A DNA stretch of 64,000 bases from assembly GCA_963575745.1 (NCBI GenBank), contig CAUYUJ010009746.1, positions 420,799 to 484,798 on the forward strand. Direction: 5' to 3'. Both the position numbers and the translations under genes were made by a program. This DNA is from Prorocentrum cordatum (taxonomy: Eukaryota > Sar > Dinophyceae > Prorocentrales > Prorocentraceae). Every line of letters begins with the position of its first letter. Positions within the stretch are counted from its first letter, which is position 1. Below, piece by piece: positions 17,660-29,680 of this stretch. The notes below the pieces were generated by a model. It worked only from the letters and a program-made list of their open reading frames with translations. It was not told the origin of the DNA and did not search any database.

Positions 17660-18150
17660 TTTCAGTTCCTGGCGGCCCTCACCGGGTCCCGGGGCGGTCA
17701 ACCACGATTTTTGTTTTGCTTCGGGCGAGCCCCACCGAAGCCTTCGGCGTTTGTTCCCAACGGTTCGCGCGCCTGGTGGAACGATGTGCGCGGGGCATGG
17801 CGGTCTCGGCCAGCGCGGCGGTCGGCTCCGAACAGTCTAACACCCCCAGGCCCCTGACGAAAGAAACAGGAACAAGCCCCTGGAACGAACAAACCAGCCC
17901 CCCAAACGCGTCTTGCAAGACCCCACAACTTGTTCGGAGAGAATTTGCAGCCTGTTGAAACAAGAAGAGGAGGAGCAGCAGCAGCAGCAGCAGCACGAGG
18001 AGAAGGCGGACGACGAAGGAGGAGAAGGAGGAGGAGATGAGGCGGACTTCTCCTTCCTCCTCCTGCTCTGGACGCCCCGTCCTCCTCTGACGACGGGGTG
18101 CATGTCGCGTTTGGTGAGACGCCTTGAACTGGTGGCTGGCGTATAAACAA
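17660..18150. other. Spacer, no recognised gene
   Basis: It contains a GAGGAGCAGCAGCAG purine tract near 17970-18060. Open frames are short and low complexity. I see no gene. Confidence 0.5.
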
Positions 18151-20400
18151 CGTTGTGCTATATTATGTTCGGTTCGATTCTGCCCCAGTGTAGTCTATGA
18201 CATTATGTCATGTCATGGTATGTGGTGAGCGGGCCGACGTGACGTCGTGACGCCTTTTACATCGGGTATGTCTTATAATAGGTCGTTGCTGCTACTGTTC
18301 GTTTCTGTGGCCAGCTTGTTTCTGGCGCGCTTGTCATATATGACAGGCCGTTCGTAGTCGGTCTCTGCTGAAGTCTACTCTATCACGTTGTGTTCGTGAC
18401 TTTTCTGTTCTGTGTACATCTGTTTGTTTCTGTTCTGCTCTCGACGGGGCGGTCTGACGTCGTGGCGCCTGTCGCGTTTGATCTGTCGCCTAATCGGTCG
18501 TCGCCGCGCCTGTTCTTTCCTGTGGCCAGGCGCGGACGCTGCGTTTGACAGTGCGCCCTCAATCTGTCTTAGCTGTGTTCATCAGCGTTCAATTATGTTA
18601 TGTTCGGTAAGGGTCTTTTCTGCCATGCTACAACCAAATCTGTTATGTTGTCGACGGGACGGCGTGGCGCCGTGACGCTTGTCATGTCAGATACGTCGTC
18701 CGATCAGTCCTTGCTGCGCCTGCTTGTGCCTGTGGCCGGGCTGACCACGGCGCGCACGTCGCGTTTGATTATGCGATGGTACGGCCTATTATGTAATGAC
18801 GTTCCTCTTCAAGTTTGTGTTTCTCTTCTGCTGAAGTCTGTCATATCATGCTGCCCCCTTTCACTGTATGATATGTGATGACATGATATGCTCTGCTCTG
18901 TGGCATCAAGTGATGACATGAAACGTATGTTCTGCCAGGCGAATGTTCTCAGTGGTGCTGCTTAGGCGATGCTCAGTTCTTAATCGTATATTCTGCTACG
19001 CTCTGCTATTTCATTCATTTTTCGATGAAGTTCTAGCCAGTCCTGTTCTGCCTAAACCGCTGGCGCGGGGTAGCAGTAGTAGAGTTTTTGTTGGCTAGGT
19101 TATGCTCGTTACGCTGTGCACTGTTCGTTATATATGACGGTTTGATGCTGTTCTTTTATGTTGTGCTCTATCATGTCAGTTTTGTTTTCGACGGGCCGGC
19201 GTGACGGTGCGACGCCTGTCGCGATAGCCGATCGTTCGTTGTTGCGCTTGTTTGCTCTTGTGGCCCGCCGGATCTCGGCGCGCACGTCGCGCTTGATTAT
19301 GGTGTAGCCCAATCTATACATATATATATATATGTATGTATGATATCGTGATGTCCCCATTCACAGTTGCTTCTTCTTAGTTAAAGTATGCTCTGTTGTG
19401 ATCACCTCTGTCACAACATGATTTGAAGTATTATGCTATGCTCTGCTCTGTGGCACCGTTTGCATGATATGTTCTGCCAGGTTATGTACTACTACGCTAA
19501 CTGTGCAATGCTGCGTACGCTACCTCGTGCGATGCTTGTACTGTCAAAATTTGCCTCTGATAGAATTGATTCGGTAGAGTTGAAGTACATTCGTTGCCGT
19601 CGTTGCGTCGTTATGTTGCAGTCTGGTCGATGTTAGGTTTTGTCATGGTCTGTGACGCCATGGCATGTTATGTTCTTTTCTGGGATCTGCTATTCTAAAG
19701 CATGTGATACCTCGCGCTGCCATGGTATTATTTATGATGGTATGGCACGCTCAGTTCGGTGATGCCGTGGTGTGTAATGACATGCTCTGTCATGGTATAT
19801 ACTATAAGTTTATGTTATGGTATCCTCGCTGATTGCATGTTATCATATATCGTGTTCAGTTATCGTATGATTCGCTATCCTTTGTTATGTTGGGTAGTGA
19901 TATACTATGGTGCGTGTGCTCGGCTCTGTCATACATGGGTTGTCATGCTGTGTTTGGTTTGACCATTCAAAATTTGATTATATGTTACGTTCTGTCGTGA
20001 TGATGTATAATGCTATGACTTGTTATGTAATGCCATGTTACGCCACGCTCTGACATTGCATGCATTGTCATGATATGCTGTGCTATAGTTTGATTTTTCT
20101 GATGTGATAGATGTGTCATGATATGTTATGATATTCGATGTTTTGTTATGCTGTGTGTGTTGTGTTTTACTATGTCCTGCATGCTTCACTCTGCCATTGC
20201 TTGCGCTGTCATGCTCTGTTATGCTAGGATGTGTGATTGTATGTTGTGTTATGTATGTTCCGCTCTGCCGTCGTAGCATGCTTTGCCATGCTATAGCTTT
20301 GCTGTAGTAAGCGTTATTGTGTGACGCTGCGTCATGTTATGGTATGTAATGTTATGGTATGTAGTGCGCTAGCATGTTATGTTATGCTCAGTCCTGTCAG
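18150..20400. repeat. AT-richer degenerate satellite-like block
   Basis: This 2.2-kb block is markedly richer in A/T than its neighbours. It is dominated by TGTTATG, CTGTCATG and GCTATG words, giving no long ORF. Four GC-richer segments (near 18228, 18443, 18655 and 19190) resemble each other, each with a GACG-GG-C-GACGTCGTGACGCC-type start, a GTCGTTGCTGC motif, a TGTGGCC motif and GGCGCGC-CGTCGC near the end. The first three are spaced about 213 bp apart. It looks like an old tandem array. Short TA-rich tracts (TATATATATATATG) occur near 19317. Confidence 0.65.
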
Positions 20401-20420
20401 GCTCTGTCGTGTTCGTCGTC

Positions 20421-20640
20421 GGCGCGAGGCGGGCGTCTCGGGGGATACTCGGTGAACCTGGCGATCTGGCGGCCGCGGTATGCAAAATAATGGCCGAGTC
20501 GGCGCGAGGTCGGCGTCTTGGGGCATTCTCGGCGGACCTGGGCATTTGGCGGCCGCGGTATGCAGAAGAATGGCCGGGTCCGCGCGAGGCGGGCGTCTCG
20601 GGGGATCTTCGGGGGACCTGGCGATATGGGTGGTTTGGCC
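20421..20640. repeat. 80-bp tandem repeat, 2.7 copies
   Basis: Copies begin at 20421, 20501 and 20581 with GGCGCGAGGCGGGCGTCTCG or a close variant. Each contains CTGGCGATCTGGCGGCCGCG and ends with a GCAAAATAATGGCCG-type sequence. The exact 80-bp spacing shows tandem duplication. Confidence 0.9.
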
Positions 20641-21660
20641 GGTCGGTGTGCTCTTAAAGTCTACCGACCCCAACCTGTCAGGTGGGGAACAGTTCAGGAT
20701 GAGAAGCTGCTCGACCTTCCGCCCCCCTTTCTCTCTTTGTCCTGTTCCCCAACTTCTTCCGCCGTCCTCGGGCACGCACTGGCCAGAATGCCGAGGACAC
20801 TCCCAGCCGTGGCGACGAGAGGCGTTCCCGAGGCCTTCCAGAAAGCCAACGCGGAACAACGATGCCCCGGGGCCAGAACCTCGATTTTCGAACGACGACG
20901 ACGACGACGACGATTGCGGCGGCAAGTCGGTCAAAATCGGCGCCCGGGTCTTTGCTTCCAGGTTCAGCGTGGCCAGTTTCATCCCATATCGACTTCCCAC
21001 GGCACCAGGGGCCGAAACGGGACCCCAGCCGAGAAACAGCAACAGAACGTTGTCGGTTCTCGACGTCGGCGACATCGACGACGGCGACGACGACGACGGC
21101 GGCGGCGGCGGCGGCGGCGACGGCGGCCGCGGCGGCGTCGGTTCTGGAAGCCTCCAGAGCCCCACGGGCGCCCACGGGGAGCCCCGCAGCGGCCGGAGAC
21201 GCCCACAGGCCTCCGACGGCGACGGCGGCGGCGCCGACGGCGACGGCGGTGGCGGCGCCAGAGGTGTCCCAGAGCGGGCATCCCCAGAGGCACTGCGCGT
21301 GATCCCAGAGCTCCGGCGGTGTGCTTTTCCTAGCCTGGCGGTCGCTCCGGATTTCGGCCCCGGGGGCCCGCCATCGGGTCCACGGGGCCATCGAAACCGG
21401 GTGTGGCAAGGAAGCCTGGCCCAGGGGGAGGGGTCGGGGGTTCTGCGGGGGCCGCGGACAGAACAACATTAAACATACATATTGTAGCGGCCTCTGGCCA
21501 GTGCCGCCGATCCGGGGTGCTACCGATTCTGCTTGCAACGGAGGACCTTTAAGAGCATTCGCTCGAGACATCCTCATACGATAGAGATGTTGAACTCGCT
21601 TGAGCAACCGTCGGATATTCGACAGTGACGATCTCGCGTGAACAGCCAAACTCATGGGAT
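20641..21660. other. GC-rich spacer with GAC/GGC microsatellites
   Basis: (ACG)n at 20892-20920 and (GACGGC)n tracts at 21060-21260 generate long open frames on both strands, with poly-Asp, Arg or Ala translations. No domain was recognised, and I do not regard any of these ORFs as genes. Confidence 0.6.
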
Positions 21661-21674
21661 GTCCCCTCCCGCCT

Positions 21675-22262
21675 TCCGGGCCTGAATGGCGTCAGCCATG
21701 GCGTCCCCCCCACCCCCCACCCCCCCGACTTCCCCCTCCTGGGCCTGAATGGCGTCAGCCATGGCGTCAGGGCTCCTTCCCTCACCCCCCTCCAGATCCC
21801 CCTCCTGGGCTTGAATGGCGTCAGCCATGACGACATCTCCCCCCCCGCCTCCCCCCGACTTCCTCCCCCGGGCCTGGATGGCATCAGCCGAGGCGTTCCC
21901 CCCCCCCCCTCTCCTGCGCATGGCGTTCCCTCCTTCCCCCCCCGCCTCCTCCCTCCCGGGCCTGAGTGGCGTCAGCCCTTCCCCCCCTCCTCCCTCCCGC
22001 GCCTGAATGGCGTCAGCCCCCCTCCCCGACAGAGCGAAGCCCCCCCTCCCCCCTCCTCCCTCCCGGGCCTGAATGGCGGAATGGCGTCAGCCCCCCCCCC
22101 GCCCCGACAGACAGAGCGAAGCGTCCCCCCCCTCCTCCTTCCCGGGCCTGAATGGCGCCAGTCCCCCCCCCTCCTCCCAGGCCTGAATGGCGTCAGCCCC
22201 CCGGGCCAGGACGGCGTCAGCCCCCTCCCCCCCGCCTCCCTCCAGGGCCTGAATGGCGAGGA
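21675..22262. repeat. GGGCCTGAATGGCGTCAGCC minisatellite
   Basis: Around ten copies of a GCCTGAATGGCGTCAGCC core are separated by variable C-rich and CCTCC tracts. Spacing is about 65 bp at first and shorter and irregular later. Pro/Ser-rich ORFs over it are repeat translations. Confidence 0.85.
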
Positions 22263-22429
22263 GAGAGGCTCTGACGGAAATTATCCCGGCAAAGCAACCT
22301 AACAGCGATGTGTAGAAGCATATCTGAAAGCATTCCCCTTAAGATTCAGATGAAAATCCAGTTGTCGAATTCTGCTGTTCTCGCAGTCGTAGTCGCATTC
22401 GCGATGACAGTCGCAGCGGCAACGGCAGT

Positions 22430-22765
22430 CGCAGTCACAGCCTCAGCCTCAGCCTGCCTCAGCCTCAGCCTCAGCCTGCCTCAGCCTCAGCCTGCCTCAG
22501 CCTCAGCCTCAGCCTGCTTCAGTCTCAGCCTCAGTCTGCCTTCAGCCTCGGCCTCAGCCTCAGCCTGCCTCAGCCTCAGCCTGCATCAGCCTCAGCCTCA
22601 GCCTCAGCCTGCCTCAGCATCAGCCTGCTCAGCCTCAGCCTCAGCCTGCCTCAGCCTCAGCCTCAGTCTGCTTCAGCCTCAGCCTCAGTCTGCCTTCAGC
22701 CTCGGCCTCAGCCTCAGCCTGCCTCAGCCTCAGCCTGCCTCGGCCGCAGCATCAGCCTGCCTCAG
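22430..22765. repeat. CAGCCT hexanucleotide array
   Basis: Tandem CAGCCT and CAGCCTGCCT units with CAGTCT and CGGCCT variants. Translates as Ser-Ala or Pro-Gln-Pro repeats. Confidence 0.9.
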
Positions 22766-23095
22766 CATTCAAAATGTGGCCCAGGAATGGAGTTCTGGGA
22801 ACTAGAAGAACACGAAGTGGCCTACAGTTGGCTCCGGGCATTCAAAATCATGCCCAGGAATGGAGTTCTGGGAACTTGAAGAGCACGAAGTGGCCTACAG
22901 TTGGCTCCGGGCATCCAAAATGTGGCCCGGGAATGGAGTTCTGGGAAATCGAAGAGCACGAAGTGGCCTACAGTTGGCTCCGGGCATCCAAAATGTGGCC
23001 CGGGAATGGAGTTCTGGGAAGTCGAAGAGCACGAAGTGGCCTACAGTTGGCTCTGGGCATCCAAAATGTGGCCCGGGAATGGAGTTCTGGGAGCA
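22766..23095. repeat. 73-bp tandem repeat, 4.5 copies
   Basis: Unit starts at 22766, 22839, 22912, 22985 and 23058 are exactly 73 bp apart. Each unit starts CATTCAAAAT or CATCCAAAAT, includes AATGGAGTTCTGGGAA and ends CCTACAGTTGGCTCCGGG. The units differ by only a few bases. Because 73 is not a multiple of 3 and no spacers exist, it is neither a protein repeat nor CRISPR. Confidence 0.95.
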
Positions 23096-23229
23096 CCAAG
23101 AGCGATTTTGCGAGGATGTCCCAAGTGATTTCGGCTTCGGCGGCAGCTCCCGGGTCCCGCCCAGACCCCCCTGAGGCAAGAGCTGTTAGGTAAAAAGGAT
23201 GAAATTTCTCGGAGAGGTAAGGTCTGTCC

Positions 23230-23492
23230 TGGAGGTCCTGGAGGGGTGGGGGGGTGTTGGAGTGTGTGGGGGGGTGTCTGTGAGAGCGGGGGGGGGTCTG
23301 CAGGAGAGAAAGCGGAAGAGCGGAAAGGGATATGTCGGAAGAGGGGGGGGTCTGTCTTGGAGGGGGGGCGTCTGTAGGAGAGAAAGCGGAAGAGCTGAAT
23401 GGGATGTGTCGGAAGGGGTGTGTGTGTGGGGGGCTGTCGGACGGGGGGGTCAGAGAAGAATATTCTTGTCGGAGAGGGAAGTGTGTGTGTGC

Positions 23493-23525
<33 letters not shown>

Positions 23526-23545
23526 GGGGGGGGGGGGAGGCGGGG
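23230..23545. repeat. G/T-rich low-complexity tract
   Basis: Runs of G, GGGGGTCTGT words repeated near 23275 and 23340, and a (GT)n stretch at about 23482-23522 followed by poly-G. A repeated AGAGAAAGCGGAAGAG motif suggests a local duplication of about 68 bp. Confidence 0.8.
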
Positions 23546-23929
23546 GGGCTTGTGCGTTCAGTGAATTCCGTTGGAATTCGTCCTCCCCCCCCTCTCCAGA
23601 GCGAAGCTTGAGCGAGCTCAAGCCCACGCTCTCGCAAGCTCACACGCCGGATCGGCGGATAACGTATCGTCGGATGTTTGGGAATGCGTCCACAGACCTC
23701 TGGCGGCGACAGCGGCAGCGTCGTCGGCAGCGACTTCCGAGACGTTCCGGCAGCCAGAGGCGGCCCAGCCACGGGTCCGCCGGCGCCCGTGCCGACGTGG
23801 GGCGCGAGTCGGAGGCCACGCCGCCCCGCCCGCGCGTCGTGGCAGCGCGCGGTCTGCAGGAGTGTTGTCGCAGAGTTCGGCAGCAGATCGTGGGAGCTTG
23901 GCGTACCCTGTCGATTTCGTCTTCAGCGT

Positions 23930-24056
23930 CGGCTGGCGTCGATTGGCGTCTGCGAGTCGAGGAGATAGCGCCGATATTTCGCGTCGGCTAGCGTCGATGT
24001 TAGCGTCGATGTTAGCGTCGATTCAGCGTCGATTCGCGTCGATTCGCAAGATCCGT
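23930..24056. repeat. GCGTCGATT short repeat
   Basis: Degenerate 10-12 bp units of GCGTCGAT(GTTA/TC) in tandem, related in word content to the other TCGA-rich arrays in the window. Confidence 0.75.
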
Positions 24057-24386
24057 CAAGATGGCACGGGAGGCTCCAACGAGTTGCCACCGAAGCAGAG
24101 CTTGCCGTGGGCAAGCGTGCAGCGCAGTCAGGCATGGGGCGCGCTGCAGGGAGCCAGAGGAGGAGCACGCGCCGATGCTGCTGCCCTCCTCTCGCTCGCT
24201 CTGTTTTGTCGGCCCTCCTGGGGGGCCCGTGTCGCCACGCCTGGCTTCGCCTCGGCATGCTCGTCAGAGCGCACCGCGGGAGAGGCCCCGGTTCAGGGCT
24301 CCGCCTTCGGCGTGTCTCGCCCTCGGCGGGAGACTGTCGGAGGCCAGCGGGAGTGAACAGGCAGCGGCTCCGCCAGCGAATGTCTT

Positions 24387-24536
24387 GATTGGCCTGTTTT
24401 CCACCACCACCACCACCACAAGCTGGAGGGGGAAGGAGGTGGATGAAGAGGACGAGGACGAGGACGAGGAGGAGAAGGAGGACCCCCTCCCCCTCCAACT
24501 TATCGTGGTGGTGGTGGTGGTGGAAAACAGGCCCAT
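24387..24536. mobile_element. Foldback element FB-GGT, copy 3
   Basis: Arms GATTGGCCTGTTTTCCACC plus (ACC)n, AGCTGGAGGGGGA, and the complementary CCCCTCCAACTTATCGTGG plus (TGG)n and AAAACAGGCCCATC. The loop is a GAGGAC purine tract. This copy is the best match to copy 1 outside the loop. Confidence 0.85.
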
Positions 24537-25047
24537 CATGGCTGGCGGAGGACGGCGGAAGCAAACGAGGCAGTTACATCAGCATGCTTCGCCCAGGGGT
24601 TCCGGAGTCGGCGCTGTGTGTGTGTTCGCGGCACGTTCCGTAGCCGCCGAGGCTCGAACCTAGAAGTCCCTCGACACGCTCCAGAGCCAGGCAGAAGAAG
24701 CGTCTGAGCGATCACAGCCTGATATGATAGATGTTCGGGGAGGGGGGGGGGAGGTCGAGCCTTTTTTCCTCCAGCCTTTTTGTTGCTCAAGCCTTTTTTC
24801 CTGGGTCTCTTGGCGAGCGGCCCAGTGCCTCGAGAGCTTGAGCATTGGAACAGAGTGCTGATCGTCGCTCGATTTGACTCGTCCCACAGTCGATCGGGGC
24901 TCGAGCTTCGAGGTCGGAGGCTTTTGGACCTTCCGACCCTGGAGTTCCCGGGAGGCCTCCAGGCGCCCTGGGAGGCCTCCTCTGGTCGCAGGAGGGGCCC
25001 CAAACGCCCACACATACCCCGCTCCTGAAACTTCGCGCGCCGATCCT

Positions 25048-25225
25048 CGAAACGATCTTAGAGGGCGGCGGCGACGGCAACGACGGCGAAGACGACGGCG
25101 GTGACGACGACGGCGTCGACGGCTATGGAGACGGCGACGACGACAGCGACGGCTACGACGACGGATACAAAGACGGCTAAGGGGACGAAGACGACAACGG
25201 CTGTGGCGGCGGCGACGGCGACGAC
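25048..25225. repeat. GGCGACGAC-type microsatellite
   Basis: Degenerate GGCGACGACGAC and ACGGCGAC units. Long Arg- or Thr-rich frames here are repeat translations. Confidence 0.8.
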
Positions 25226-25239
25226 CACCTGGGATTATC

Positions 25240-28200
25240 GGGGCCCGCCTGGAGCCCAATGTGGAACGCCAGCTAGGGCAAAGAAGAAGCTGGCACGCGA
25301 AATGAATCTGCGATGGAAATGCCAAACAATGATGCGTCAGAAATACGGCCCTTGGGTGCAAAGACAGTGAATGCGCAGGTGACCTTATAACCTTGTGTAG
25401 GTAGCTCGCACAGCAGCGGGTGTGCACGCGGCCCCCAAGGAGAGTCCATAATCTAACGTAGAGACTGTGGTGTTCACTGTTGTGGGGCCTACGAAACAGT
25501 CGGGCCAGTGGACGTTGGGACGCACTGCCCAGGAAAACAGACGGGGGCTGCAAACAACTGTTGCCATTGCAGCGCGGCCGATGGAACCGCAGTGCGGAAC
25601 CATGGGCAGGAAGTAGTTGCAGGGCAAAACGAAGCAAGCGACGAGGTAGCAATGTCCGTGCAAGTCGCCGACGTCGAGAAACCATGGGGACCGGCGCGAA
25701 AAATTGCGGAAGCTAGTAACCAAATAGTGCTGGATCGCGATGCTCGCGGCGGGTCGTGCAGTTACCTTGGGCATGCGGCCTCGGGCGAGAGGACATTGGT
25801 GAACGAACGCAACGAAACCTTCCAGTTCACCATTCGGGTTCCGGAAAGAACGGCAGGGCTTGCACAGCACGTGGATGACGGTTTTTGTATGTTTTTGTTG
25901 TTTGTGTTTTTGCTGTTTTTTATGTAAGAAAGAAGCGAGGCAAAACACGACGTTGGGGAAGCTTCAGGAGGGCCTCTTCCACAAGGCCCCGTAAGCCCCA
26001 GTGAACAAATTGAACGCGTGAGCAGCGAAACGGGCGGGGGCGATAATCAGCGCGAAGGTGAATGCGAAACTGCACGCGGCAAGAACGAAGTCGAAGATGT
26101 TTGCAGTCGGAGATGCACGAACAAAAACAATGGAGTATGTTACGACAATCGCCTGGGCAAGGTGGAGGAGGAACGCCGTGAGGTCAGCTATTCACCACGT
26201 TGTAATTGGTGCCCCCATTGCGCACGAGGCAATTAAGGCCAAGAGGGCGCAACCGACGCGGATCAAACACCAGTCATCTCAGCTGACTACGCGCGCTTAA
26301 ATAGCAAATCTCCATGGGGCACAAAGCGCACATGGAAGGAAGTGGAGAAGCCGAACCGGGCAACCCGGTGTTAGTACTGCGGTGCAGAAAGAGGAACTTG
26401 ACATAGGGCAGAGCGGTCATCGAGAACGGAGTGCTATTCAGCTAAATTATGGCAGTCATGGTATCTTTCACCGGGCACAAAAAGGCGTTCTACAACGTGC
26501 TGGGTGATCTTCCATGACCGCTGGGCATGTCGGGTTAACATCCTTCTTAGAACCCCATTGGTAGAGAGAGGGGGGTCATCCGACCGCGAAGAGGAGCCGG
26601 TGTTCAAGTAGCATCTATGCTTCTTATTTAAAGAGGGGAACGAACTGCCGCCGAGAGGATAGTTCATGCCATTAGCAATGACAGGGGTGAAATCACGCGG
26701 ACATGTAAGTGCTGGGAGATCCGTGAAGCCGCGCGCGTAGCTCATCTAATTTGTGGCAGGACCGAGTTCGAGGCAACGAACGACCGGGCTGGAGGGCCCA
26801 GCGCGACGCGCTTCAACGCGCCTGCTGATCAGGCACCAGCAGAAGAAAGACAGCCTGAGAGAAGCAATCGGTTTGCAGATGGAGACGATCACCTGACTTG
26901 TGAATCGATTCAGAACGAGGTGATTGCGAAATGGATTGCCGGCAAAGTGGGCCAGTCATTACCCGATGAAGTGCACGACCGACGTCGCCAGGCCCGATGA
27001 GACGGAACAACGGAACAACGGGCATTTGCAATCGCACGTGAGCCAGGCGCGCACTTTCGCCAGGGCAAGTGGCATAGCCGAAGCTATGGGGCTGACCCCA
27101 GGGCTAGCAAGGGACTTTGCTTCCTGATGAGCGTGGAAAGCATTGGAAGTTGAAGTGCAGGAAATGAGGTCGAAAGCAACAGAACCAGCACAAGTAGAGC
27201 TGCTCTGCTGCTTAGTGCAAGCCCCACGCGCGCGGCACCCAGCAGACCCACGAAGAAAACCAACGAGAAGCGCAAAGCGCCCAGAGCGCCGAATACTCAT
27301 TGAATTGTGGTGGGGGCCTTTCAAAATTTGCCATGGTGCGCGACGTTCATTGACGCAGCGATCTACGCTTCCCTTCTGAACGCTGGCATCAGCACCCGGG
27401 CGGCGGAACGCCCCCCTTCAACGAACGTGAAATGTCCATATATATACATATATATATATATGTTAATCACAGGGATGCGCGCAGACACGGTGCGGCATCC
27501 ATTTCGGCGCGGAGCGGAATGGTCAGTGTCCGAAGTCACGGCGTTTACGATTCATGCGGAGATGCTGGGAAAGGGTCTCAACAACCGGCGCCATGGGAAT
27601 TGGGGGCGCCGAGCGGGGTGATCTGAGGCGCACTTCGACGGGCCATGCGCGGCCACGCTAACAGGGCCGATCTAGCAAATCATAAGAATGGGTAGGACAG
27701 GACGCGGCTTCGTATGAGACTAAGTCACAGCAGTCAACTCAGTTCAGAGCGCAATGGAGTCGGCGCCGCCCGCGGGTGGACCCGGCGGCAGCATCGACCA
27801 ACTAGCGCGGAGAAGGAGAGAATGCAGCGCGAACGCGCTGATGTTTCTAGGCCCCAGCGGGCCGCTGCGGGGCTTGCGCGCGCGGCCCCAGACTGGAGAA
27901 AGCGAAGCGGAAAGGGTCGCGGAGGACGGGCCCGCGCGCGGCTGAATTGGACGCGATGGGCGAATGGAATTCAGACGAGGGCGCAGGGGCACCATCGCGA
28001 ATGTTGTCTACGTCGTCGCAGAGGGCAAAAAGGGTTACCATTGGAATTGCAGGGGGCGCGAACGTGAAAGCTGGATGAGACGGCCAATGGCGCGCGAGGC
28101 GCGCGCTTCCATTGCGCGGCTAGCATCGGGGCCCCGCAAGGAGATGTACATGAACCACCACAGTGACATGGGCGGGGCGATGCGATCGGGACTAGCTCAT

Positions 28201-29410
28201 CCCATCACTGACGGCGGAGACCTGGAAAAGAAGAGATGGATCAACTCCGTGAGCATCAGGGGCGCTCGAAGGTGGAGGGGCGCAAGTGCTGGAAAAGTGC
28301 ATGAAAGGCACGAACTTGAACCATCTGTATCAGTTCTAGCAGAGGAGACGGCGACAATCCGGAGTACAGAGCAAGATGGGTGGCTCAGCAAGTAACGTGC
28401 AACTCGGACGAGAAAAAACACATTTGCGGCCGCGCAGCCATGGGAATCGCAAAACCTGCCACTCTCCATCGCATTGGCTGGTGGAGTTGGGCACAACAGA
28501 GGCGAGGAAGGATCATCTACTTGAGCTACTATTCGTCCTCATAGAGGCGCATCATTTGGATGTGCCAACGCAGACAGGGAAGATAGGTTTCTGCTGCATG
28601 GCAGCAGGAACCTTATATGGCCGGAAAGCGCGCTAAATTTATCAAGTCGATATTGCAGATTACTGTTGTATTGAAACTTGCCAGAAGCCGTGGTTCACGT
28701 CGCCGTGGGCATCGCCATGCGTGAGCGCGCAGGAGCAGACGTTCGTCGTTGACTGTTCATGACAAAGACTTCGCCTTGGGGGCAAGTCGATCGAGATGTC
28801 TGACATAATTTCAGCGAGATCGTTGCGCGAGACTTGGGGTTGAAGGATAAAGGTAGGCGCGGGTTGCCAGGGGGGGGGGGGGGGGGGCTTGCCCGGGGAC
28901 GAGGCTGACGGAGAGGCTCTAGCAGCGGATGACGCTGGGAAGTATTTGGCGTTTGTGACGCGAGGTAATTACCTAGCGCAAGACAGGTCGGACATTGAGC
29001 ATGCGCTCGGATAGCAAGCTAGGCGCGCAGCATCACCCGCGGTAGGGCCGTATAAAGCACTTACCAAGCTCGGGGCAGATTTGGAGGGTCACAACAGGAC
29101 CAGGCACCCGTACACATATCAATACATGCCTTCATAGTTCACAGAGTGAAATGTCCGAAGCATGCTGGATGTGAGAAGACGTTATATATTCACGCGCATA
29201 CAATTCACAAAACCGTGGTGGAGTAGCGATGTGGGTAACCATGATGAAGTCATGGAGTTCGGCCCAATCAGTCATCGCATGGCCGCCGGGAGAGGCAGTG
29301 TATAGCGGAATGACGAAAGGGGCATATGCGGCCTTTGGCCGTCAGTCAGTGCTGCTTAAGTTTGGGAGCTAGGGCGTAGCGTGCACGGTTTGCGAATGTA
29401 GGCTCGGTGC
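25240..29410. other. Spacer without recognised gene
   Basis: About 4.2 kb of mixed composition with short ORFs only. The longest plausible one (25508-25927) has an ordinary composition, ending in a run of Phe/Leu, but no recognisable feature. A TATATATACATATATATA tract lies near 27437 and a run of about 18 G near 28871. I see no gene, repeat family or mobile element with confidence. Confidence 0.5.
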
Positions 29411-29417
29411 GTCTTTT

Positions 29418-29643
29418 CAGAGCCCCGAATCATCAGGGGTAACTCGGGTCAGGGCTAACTCGGGTTCGTTTTTCGGGAATCCGAACCCGACTTACCCCGG
29501 GCCCGAGTTACCCCGGATAATTCGGGCGTCCAGAGCCCCGAATCATCAAGGGTAACTCGGGTCAGGGGTAACTCGGGTTCCTTTTTCGGGAAGCCAAACC
29601 CGAGTTACCCCGGGCCCGTGTTACCCCGGATAACTCGGGCGCC
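29418..29643. repeat. 113-bp tandem duplication with internal palindromes
   Basis: The copies 29418-29530 and 29531-29643 both start CAGAGCCCCGAATCATCA. Each contains GGGTAACTCGGGT and its inverse ACCCGAGTTACCCC on either side of a TTTTTCGGGAA spacer, so each copy can form hairpins. The two differ by only a handful of substitutions. Confidence 0.92.
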
Positions 29644-29680
29644 CAATCTTCGGGGGGCCAGAGCGATACGACAGCCGCGA

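Noticed and set aside
20379-21655. Large ORFs on both strands
   Set aside because: Arise from GAC/GGC microsatellites and an 80-bp tandem repeat; no domain visible.
22766-23095. CRISPR array
   Set aside because: The 73-bp units are contiguous with no variable spacers, and the context is eukaryotic.
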